From NCBI GenBank assembly GCA_021399435.1, contig JAJTUP010000009.1:1178001-1242000 (forward strand): DNA of 64,000 nucleotides, written 5' to 3'. This DNA is from Diaporthe sp. PMI_573. Its lineage: Eukaryota; Ascomycota; Sordariomycetes; Diaporthales; Diaporthaceae. Under the pieces are notes generated by a model. That model saw only the letters and a program-made list of their open reading frames with translations. It did not search any database and was not told the origin of the DNA. Within the stretch, counting starts at the first letter, position 1. Every line of letters starts with the position of its first letter. This document shows positions 56,538 to 64,000 of this stretch, piece by piece. The position numbers and the translations under genes are program-made.

Positions 56538-57918
56538 TTTGATGTCTCGTCACAATGAGGTGAATTTGGCAGCGTGCCAGATGAATTTGATGTGGACGAT
56601 AAAAGAGGGGGGGGGAGAAAGACCACAAGACGGCTTTCAGAGACTTCACGCTCGAGGAGTAAAATAGTAAAATGTGAAAAGGTACATTTTTGAGAAATAG
56701 TACAACAGCATCAAAAATTACTTTGCCAGGCGCTGGGAGTCACTGTGAATTGGGCATGGCTGCCATCGGGGGGGCTGCTGCACCCGAACCCGAGCTTGAG
56801 GAGTGCGGATCTGGTGAACATACACGGCTGAGACGCTCCGTCATGCGTTGTCCATGTACACATTGTGACCAACAGAACATCCAAAAGCGGGATTGTCGGT
56901 GATTACAGCATGTGGGTTGGCCCTAAGTCCGAGCCGCTTGCAGGAAATGCATGTGGCTGCTCCTTCGCTTACATGGCCATTTCCTGGATGTTAGTGGTGC
57001 TATGAAGGACCAGCTGGCTGCGATCCATGGATGCTAGCGGGCTGCTTAAAGCGAAACCAAAAATAGACCTGGGCAGGGAGAGAGATAGACAGAGAGATTG
57101 CGCGGGGAGTCAGAACTGGTTGGCCGGTTTTTCATCTCGTTACTTTGTGTTGGCCCATGTGGACCGGGTTGAACCAACAGTACTGCAGAGTCTTGAAGGC
57201 CATCCTGGGCGAGTTGCATTTCCGAAGATCCTTTGAAAATTAATAGGTGATTTTTATCTCAAGGTTCTAATTAGTTATATGTCCTTTTAACATCGCCTAT
57301 ATATGGCTCGTGTTGCTGCGCGTGTGTTGTATATCCGTCGCCGCTACCTCGCTCTCTGGTTAAAGTACAACTATATTTTTCCGCCGGTTCTCCGTCCTCC
57401 ACTTTCATTGCAATTTTTGGGGTTATCATCTTCCTCGCTATTCACTATCAGGGATATACGATCGAGTGGTGAGGCACCGACCCTGAAGGTGATTACGAGG
57501 CATCCTCGTGCGCCAGGCTCGAGCTGCCGCGAGGAGAGTATTTTGGGCCGAGAAAGGGCACGTATGTGTAGCTTGGTATTACGAGAAGCTTCTTGACGAA
57601 TGTGGCCGCACTGTATTTGGGAACACGGCAGGAAGAACTAACCGATAGTATCATACAGTCAAGCTGGACTCTTTAAGCTCGAGCTAAAGAGCTTCTAGGT
57701 CACCTAGTAAAGTCTTTCAGGCACTCTAAACATTCCTCGGGGCCATGAACTCGTGGTGAGCGAAGCAGGTTGCCAATTAACAGTCGCGCTATGTCATGAA
57801 ATTGTGCACCATGTACATCTTCTAATACGGACCGTATCACCGGCTCTCCAGAAGACCTTTGGCACAGCGCTGGCCTCGAATCAAGTAGAAACCAAAGGAG
57901 TTCAACGTTGTTTTAATT
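56538..57918. other. Intergenic region
   Basis: About 1.4 kb with the SDR promoter and the 3' UTR of the next minus-strand gene. A plus-strand frame of 97 codons at 57303-57596, just after a TATATATGG, resembles no family I know, and I do not call it a gene. Confidence 0.4.
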
Positions 57919-58935
57919 TCAAGACCAAGACAGAGCCGCACAGACAGCGACTACCAAGAAGTCTGCAGCATAGTTGATCCGAGGCAATGGCGCACTGATC
58001 TCGCTGTCCGGGGTTGGTGCTGCATCACCGACTGCTTTCACACAAGTTAAGTGTGACGACGCGCTGGACGTAGAGCTGTTACCTCCCTCCATATCACTTC
58101 TCATCAACAGCGTTAAAATTGGCGTAATCTTGTGAACATTGTCTATCAAGTCGGTGCCATTGACAGGAGCCTGTTGTGCGTGTCAACATTCCAACGATGT
58201 ACACAGAAATTGTCGATGTTGGGTATCATTGGTTTCTTACCGTGACCTCGTCCTCCGTAACTTTGGAAAGTCCGTCTGACTTCGGGGTGATAGGCCAGCA
58301 GTTGGAAGTGGCATTTTCAGACTCAGTCACACCAGCGAAGTCCGCTACAGGTGTGACAGTGAAGCGCCGGATTCCGTTGCCCGCGTTTCCGGTCAGATTC
58401 TGACAACTTTCCCGCAATGCCTCGTCTTCCTCGAGGACTCGACTCAATGACGAGCAGTAGCTGGCCTCAGAGCCGCTGGAGGCATTCGCAGCCACACCAC
58501 GAGCGGCGCTTTCAAGAGAGGATATGCACGAGTCTGCGATTACGTCGGAGCAGACACCAGTGTCGGATGTGTGTGACGTGCCAGAGAAGCGCAAAGCGCC
58601 AGTGTCTTGGAAGATGACCGCGCAGCCGGATAGACCTTCGAGGGACGGGCCACCGAGATAGTAGACAGAGGTGTAGTCGTACGTAGCATTGACGCCAGGG
58701 GGCGAGTTGTCAGAGGCGCTGACATTGACACCTTTCACGATTGAGAGGCCGGCGAATGTATCAGAAGCGTCGGGCTGGAAGCAAAGTTATAATTTAGCAC
58801 GTGTTGTGCACGCCGAGGCCGAGTGCAACTGCAAGGGATTGAGTCGACGAAGTGCAAATCGCCGTGGCTTTACTAACAATTCGTGCTAGGCCGACGTTCT
58901 TTTACAAAAGCAATGGCTGCCGCAATTGAGGCCAT
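57919..58935 (-). CDS. Ser/Thr/Asn/Cys-rich protein, probably cell-surface, GPI-like tail; 5' end uncertain
   Basis: Two exons are well supported on minus: 58774-58241 and 58170-57919, joined by a GTAAGA/CAACAG intron. They encode about 261 residues rich in Ser, Asn, Asp and Gly with many N-glycosylation sequons (NVS, NAT, NLT, NGT, NSS) and scattered Cys (SGCAVIFQ, GVCSDVIADSC, ASYCSSL, SCQNLTG, NCWPITP). The last 20 residues are hydrophobic (INYAADFLVVAVCAALSWS) after a small-residue site, as in GPI-anchored proteins. The start is a problem: an acceptor CTTCCAG at 58781-58775 implies an upstream exon, but the only ATG on this strand nearby (58935, giving MASIAAAIAF then GTAAAA) overlaps the start of the divergent gene and is too short for a signal peptide. 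No family recognised. Confidence 0.5.
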
Positions 58936-60319
58936 TGGCGTTATCTCTGGCATCCTTGGGATCGTCCAATTTGGAATCGACGACTTCTCCGCAGAGCCCC
59001 AGCCAGGTTCCGATCTTGAGGTCGCTATTGCCCTCGATGGTACCACCGAGGGAACCACAAACGCTGGTGGTGATCTCCCAGACGTGTAAGTACCTCCACT
59101 CTATCACTGCGACGCTCGAGCGCTAACACTTGTAGGCGTGTCTGGAACGAATATACGGACTTTGTTGGGATTACATCTAATCCTGGCACGGTTGAAAACG
59201 GTAACATTGGAGAGATTCATGTTGACCGTGATAATCAGGCAAGTAACATTTTGTATATGGACCTGTATACCTAGGCATCATCCCTTGGTAAGTAGGTATC
59301 CATTCGCATCTCTTGCTTCCTGTCCTCTTGTGCGCTCCGTACGGACAGCTGGTTAACATCGAAAACTCTCCGCTAGGGTGTATACACTCTCCTTTCAGCC
59401 AACGGTGATGCTATTTGTATCGCGTGGGTGACTACTACTTGGAGTGTCGGTGGCAACAAATATGCCGTTAGCGGGGACTTCGGTCAAGCATGCGGCGGGA
59501 CGTGGTGTAAGTAGTTCCCCATTACTTTTCCCTTCTTTCTTTAAAGTCGACCACTCTCACAAGCAAATGGTTCTTATCCACATTTAAGACGACATGTATG
59601 TCTTGGACATGCTCTCCATAGTAGTCTCAAAGATCAATGTTGTCTTAGCTACTAGATGATCGGGCGTACTTGTCTAGGCACAATCTTGTTGCCATGGACT
59701 TGCTACCGCGGGAAAATTGCTAACATGCAAACTTACAGATGTAAGCGGGATGTATCCTACTCCCTCCAGGGACTACCAGCCCAACTGCTTCTGGATCGAT
59801 GCCAACGGCGACCAACCAAGCACTGGGGTTCTATTCCGCTGGCCCGCATTCTCGGGCGACGCTTTCGACCCGGCAAACACAGACCCCAACTCTTTTTGCA
59901 ATGGTGTTGACTTCGGCCTGCGCACCGAGCCTGACCCCAGCACTGTCGTGTTTCCCGTGAGGAAAGACAAGACCAAGCGCCGACAAGGACGGCCGGCCTG
60001 GATGTCCCACCAGCTCACCATTAGCGACTCTGTACACCACTCAGCTGCTGAGCTTTGCGGTTCCGCTACGTCTCTGGGACCTGATTTCGCCCACACCGTC
60101 AAGAACCTGTTCTGTGATATGAACTCCAAGCTTCTCTACGGTTTCTGCGGCTCGGAGGCAGCTGAGAGGCTCGCGAACCGTGTTGGATGCTTTGACTTTG
60201 ACTCCCAAGCGATTATCGACATCGCTCTTGGAACCCGTCAGCAAATTGTTGGGTCTTATACACTTCTCCGCGACTGGAGAAATGGCTCCGTGACCACATC
60301 GGAATTGTCGCGCTTCTAG
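58913..60319 (+). CDS. Conserved fungal protein of unknown function
   Basis: Four exons, 58913-59085, 59136-59238, 59377-59506 and 59739-60319, give 328 aa. The second intron begins GCAAGT after CAG (a GC-AG intron) and is 138 bp; the third is 232 bp. Residues 3-20 (AAIEAIGVISGILGIVQF) are hydrophobic, not a typical signal peptide. Then comes an ordered segment (EVAIALDGT, GGDLPDVRVWNEYTDFVGI), and VYTLLSANGDAICIAWVT with TWSVGGNKYAVSGDFGQACGG. After that come PNCFWIDANGDQP and FRWPAF. I associate this order with an uncharacterised family common in plant- and insect-associated Sordariomycetes. The C-terminal half has basic KDKTKRRQGRPAW and several Cys. The role is unknown. Exon joins keep an uninterrupted frame and conserved-looking junctions, but the 232-bp intron could hide a small exon. 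Confidence 0.7.
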
Positions 60320-60963
60320 TTCAACGCTCGAAGATGATGATCCACAGCCGAATCGTTAGGGGTTCGGTAGAGTGAAGGGACGCAAGATCGATGTTACTTG
60401 AGTCTCAAAATACAGATAGGTTAGTTGAAATAAGACTGCTCCTTAGGCTTCTGCCCTCCTATCCCTCTTGTGCTCTTAATGCTTTTACATTTTAACATAT
60501 CTATTTTTGCTCTGCTGCACTATATCGATCGGTCTTGATTCCTCCAAATGGGATTGGAAGTCATTCTCTTTGGACAGTAACAAAGCATGATGTCACGGTC
60601 GTGAACGGGAGCCAAGCAATGCCATTTGTGACACATCACTGGCCATCTTCATGTGTACATATGCTGACGCTGCAAAGGATTGCAAATGCAAGAGCCTGGA
60701 CTTAGCGAACTTCAAGTTCGTTTACACATATTTCCGGAATCTTTGCAGCCAAGAACGCTCTTGAAACTCGCCTGTCTACACTTTAGCGAGCCATACTCAA
60801 TAGACACAGGGAAGACGAAAGACTTCCAGCACCGTTATATCCGCGCTGCAGCAGATGACAAATTAACGGACTCCTGGGGCCTAGATTCATTCCGAAAGCA
60901 TTGAAAAGGAGGCCGGAATCCCCGGTTCGATGCGTATAACAAGATAGAGACGCTTCGCAGGCA
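60320..60963. other. Intergenic region
   Basis: Contains the 3' UTR of the previous gene. AT-rich; no gene recognised. Confidence 0.45.
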
Positions 60964-62295
60964 ATGCTTGGGTATTTGCGTTTCAGATTCCTACTCGAGT
61001 GTTCGCGACCACAGTCATATCAGAATATCAGAGAACTTCAACCGCATTTAGTAATACCTTCTCCCAATCAGCTGCCGAAGAGGCCGTTTGGAGAGAATGG
61101 GCCGCAGGTCTCAAAGCCTGGGCTTGGGGCTGATGGGCCTCAGCCCCTCATATGGCGCTGTGCCGTGAGTTATCTAGCTCGACCACCTACTTTGGTTCCG
61201 CGTTAACATTACTAATCTATATCATAGGCCTGATGAGGAACGCTTCAAGATCTTGGACCGGGCCTGGGAGCTGGGCGCGACCTTCTGGGATACATCCCAA
61301 GAACACGGGGATAACGAGATCCTCATCGGAAAGTGGCTGGCGAAGCATCGCGAACGTCGCCAGGACATCTTCCTGGCTACCAAGTTCGGTGTCGCGTGGA
61401 AGTAGACGGTGAAAGGGTCCAAATGTTAATGGACAGCATCCCCGAGAACTGCCGCAAGACCTGCGGGGAGGCTCTCCAGAAGCTCGGTGTGGACTACATC
61501 GACATCTTCTATGTTCACCGTTTGGGTGATAATACTCCAGTTGAGAAGACTATCGAGGCTTTGCTGGAACGCAAGAAGTAATCTTCTTTTCCCCACTTCC
61601 TCCATTTCAGCTCTGACGAATATCCGTCTTCCAGAGAGGGCAAGATTAAGCACATCGGATTTTGCGAATGTTCCTCGGAGACTCTTCGTCGCGGCTCGGC
61701 ATTGGGTCCGGTCACAGCCGCTCAGATCGAGTACAATCCCTGGACGCTTGATATCGAAGGCGAAGTGGGCACGCATCTGCCAGCGACAGCCCGTGAGCTT
61801 GGAGTCGCCGTAGTGACCTTCAGTCCACTGGGACGGGGATTTCTCACTGGAAGGTTTGCATTCGCCCGATTTAAACACCCGAAAAATTCGACAAATGCTC
61901 ACTGACGGTTGCAACGTATGAGATACAATTTCCCGGATGACTTTAAAGCGATCGAGGCCCGTCGCATGCTCCCACGTTTCAACGCAGAGAACTTCTCTAA
62001 GAATGTTGATCTCGTGAAGATCTTCGAGGATCTTGCTGCAAAGAAAGGTGCCACCCCATCGCAGGTGGTTCTGGCATGGATTCTGGCCCAGGGACAGGAA
62101 TTGTTCCCAATCACGGGGACCAAAAACTTGAAGTGCCTGGAACAAAACTTGGGGGCTCTGAAGGTCGGGATCACCGCTGAGGACGATGCTCAGATCCGTA
62201 AAATAATCAGGTTGATGGGTGGGTTGCTGGAGAACGACTGCCAGCTGGCATTCCAGGTTCCTTCGCCAATACGCCACAGTTGTAGACATTTATGA
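60964..62295 (+). pseudogene. Aldo/keto reductase relic with at least two frameshifts
   Basis: Read across frames, the order of an AKR13/YakC-like aldo/keto reductase is clear: QLPKRPFGENGPQVS, LGLGLMGLSPSYGAVP, DEERFKILDRAWELGATFWDT, HRERRQDIFLATKFGVAW, then RKTCGEALQKLGVDYIDIFYVHR, EGKIKHIGFCECSSETLR, PWTLDIEGE, ELGVAVVTFSPLGRGFLTGR and the NADPH-site-like ELFPITGTKNLKCLEQNLGALKV. Introns at about 61166-61232, 61578-61636 and 61856-61920 still splice sensibly. But the frame shifts by one base near 61118 (inside VS-LGLG) and again near 61400 (after FGVAW), each time followed by stops. The C-terminal end also drifts from the family. No good ATG lies close before QLPKRPFG. Most likely a pseudogene, unless the two indels are sequencing errors. 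Confidence 0.75.
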
Positions 62296-62524
62296 GTGTT
62301 GCCCGAGTATCAAGTACGGAGGAAAGGATATACATCCACTGATACCAATGAACTTGCTACAAAATGGCCAGTCCATTTTGAACACCACCTCAATTTTTGT
62401 CACTTTAGAATGACATCTCAGGTAATGGTCGCAGTCGTCTCAATATCAGTCGAACATGTGCTCCGAGAAGGTCCCCAAGCCATCCAAACAATGTATTGGG
62501 CTTAGAGTACTCCAAATTCCAATA

Positions 62525-64000
62525 TCAGAACTTCCCGGCCGTTACGAAAGCCCGATTGTTGTTTTGTAGATGCGAATGCACTCTGGTTCCTCCAGACCGA
62601 GAGTCACTCTGACGAGATAGATTGGTGAGCATGTCGTTTTTCAGGTGAACAAACAATACCCGAAAAGAACATACCTCAACTTTGACATCTGTCTGAATGA
62701 CGATACTTCCCATGGACGGCGGCTGTGGAAACATTGGGCCTGTCATATTATCCGCAAAATACGCATGTGAAATCCATCGCGGGCCGCGCGAGACACCGCC
62801 GCTGTCATAAGAATTCTCGCCACGGGCAGAAAGATCGTTCAACCGGACTTCATCTCCCTCTCGGACACTGTCATCCAGCCGTGTCTGATCGTAGAATGTC
62901 TCGTCAAAATCCGTGATATGGTTCAGACTCCCGAATTGGTTGGAGCCGCCCTTTGAGCTTTTACTGCGCCAGTTTCGCAGGCGATCCATCTTATCGGCAC
63001 TTGGTCCACTGTTATTTCCGTATGATGGGTAGCCAGACTTTGTGCCTGAGGCTTTCTTGTATGCTTTGATTAGCTGAGGCCCGATGACTGGCAGACAAGC
63101 GCACACCACAGCAGCTGTTTCAATTGCAGCGGTGAGAATTAGGAAGATTGCGACGCCCCCTGGCAGAGACAAAGAGTCAGCCACACTGCCACAACTGAGT
63201 ACTAGCATGAACTTTTATTTGACATGGGCCTTTTTTCCTTGGGGGGGGGGGGGGTTGACTCACAGCTTGGGTCCTTCTTGTCGTCGGTATCGAGAATTAG
63301 ATCCAGTATCCGCCCAAGCTCCAACATACAAGCCACTGCACCGACCCCGAAAACTGCCAGTAAACCATACTTCCTTTTCCTGCTAACCTTCAATCTAGAG
63401 ATGGCCCAGATCGGTAGCACCATGAGTCCAATGTCGGAAACCAGACTGAAAACTACTGGAAGCGAAACGTTAACCACATTTGTGGCATCACACTGGCCTG
63501 TCATCCCTCCAGGCACTGGCTTGTTGTACTTTTTATAGTACTGGATAAAGTACCATTGGACCGGGCTGCATTGGAAGAGGTAGAAACCGGTTGCACCTAT
63601 CCACCACAGAATGATATATACCATGTTTGCCCACCAGAAAATACGCATTGACTTTCCCAACTAATTCGATAGATTAGAATGAGAACACATAGTGACAGAG
63701 CTGTCTGTTGAGTCATTTGGGGGAGAATTTGAGAAATACTCTCGACATATGGCAGCTCTTTGCGTCCACAGAGAACCGTCAAGTCTCGTGGTACACCCAG
63801 TGAAAGTCTCTGGGCGGTTTGAGCGGTGTGTAGGTGAAAGTTTTGGCTGATGGGCAACTCACCACGGTGACCAGGAAGAGTCTCTTGTAGAAGAATAACA
63901 ATGTCATCTTGATGCAGAGGAAGAAGCTGGCCATCAAGACCATGGTGATCCAGACATGCTTTTCGTTTCACGGCAGCAGTCAGCTAAATTGTATATCATA
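62525..64000 (-). CDS. Rhodopsin-domain integral membrane protein, 5' end beyond window
   Basis: Visible exons on minus: 63958-63863, 63660-63264, 63159-62675 and 62608-62525 (353 residues plus stop); the start lies past position 64000. Hydrophobic segments include VWITMVLMASFFLCIKMTLL, RIFWWANMVYIILWWIGATG, NVVNVSLPVVFSLVSDIGLM, KYGLLAVFGVGAVACML and VAIFLILTAAIETAAVVCAC, matching the fungal rhodopsin-like domain common in plasma-membrane PTH11-related and uncharacterised proteins. A Cys in FQCSPVQWYF and the acidic CDAT loop are typical. The C-terminal tail is hydrophilic, Ser/Asn/Asp-rich and cytosolic. Intron 2 contains a run of 14 G (63241-63254); the last intron (66 bp) is in frame, so retention would also be open. 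Function unknown; receptor or sensing roles are inferred from the family. Confidence 0.85.
63241..63254. repeat. Homopolymer G run (14) inside an intron
   Basis: Fourteen consecutive G lie inside the second visible intron of the rhodopsin-domain gene. Similar G runs occur at 42512-42524 and 23289-23299. Confidence 0.85.

Noticed and set aside
57303..57596. 97-codon plus-strand frame after a TATATATGG
   Set aside because: No domain and no clear termination or splice context; a retroelement or small gene could not be supported.

Overview
This window is nuclear DNA of a filamentous ascomycete, most likely a Sordariomycete. Genes carry short introns (about 50-140 bp, mostly GT-AG with CTRAY-type branch sites). 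Recognisable housekeeping genes (RPB7, ERB1, SURF4/ERV29, a UCH deubiquitinase, MPO1-like) sit among typical fungal accessory genes: a Zn(II)2Cys6 factor, an MFS pump, a secreted FAD oxidase, an SGNH esterase, an SDR, a rhodopsin-like membrane protein and an AcuF-type C2H2 protein. All exon joins were made by eye, by matching splice signals to an uninterrupted frame.

Layout. 1-9.9 kb: a Ser/Pro-rich hypothetical (+), a membrane-anchored NodB-type polysaccharide deacetylase (-) and an F-box-like protein (+). 10.5-15.4 kb: a divergent pair, an 853-aa C2H2/Cys-rich protein (-) and a 589-aa protein with a degenerate DUF7580-like C-terminal region (+), sharing a promoter of about 350 bp. 15.9-17.7 kb: a DHA1-type MFS transporter (-). 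18.5-20.2 kb: a long hypothetical frame split by one in-frame TAG (-). 21.4-22.1 kb: RPB7 (-), with a 16-nt last coding exon. 23.0-23.15 kb: an exact-period 15-bp degenerate tandem array. 24.1-24.8 kb: MPO1-like (+).

26-28.2 kb: a 16-residue-repeat/polyQ protein (-) and a hypothetical (+). 28.7-29.5 kb: UCH hydrolase (-). 30.9 kb: a small secreted protein (+). 34.2-35.8 kb: a secreted FAD-linked oxidase (+). Both secreted genes have clear TATA boxes and lie in the gene-poorest part (29.5-43.9 kb), which otherwise holds simple repeats, a few coding-like orphan frames and one hypothetical gene at 40.9 kb. 43.9-45.3 kb: SGNH esterase with a GC-AG intron (+). 45.8-48.4 kb: ERB1 (-). 49.5-50.9 kb: Zn2Cys6 regulator (+). 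51.1-51.4 kb: a structured block with nested inverted repeats and tRNA-like fragments. 52.4-53.6 kb: SURF4/ERV29 cargo receptor (-). 55.4-56.5 kb: SDR (-). 57.9-60.3 kb: a head-to-head pair, a probable cell-surface Ser/Cys/Asn-rich protein (-) and a conserved protein of unknown function (+) with a second GC-AG intron. 61.0-62.3 kb: a frameshifted aldo/keto reductase relic. 62.5 kb to the end: a rhodopsin-domain membrane protein whose 5' end lies beyond the window.

There is no biosynthetic cluster, transposase, rRNA, intact tRNA or CRISPR array that I can support. The most unusual items are the divergent C2H2/DUF7580-like pair, the TAG-split gene, the overlapping head-to-head pair at 58.9 kb, the phased 15-bp array and the tRNA-like inverted-repeat block.
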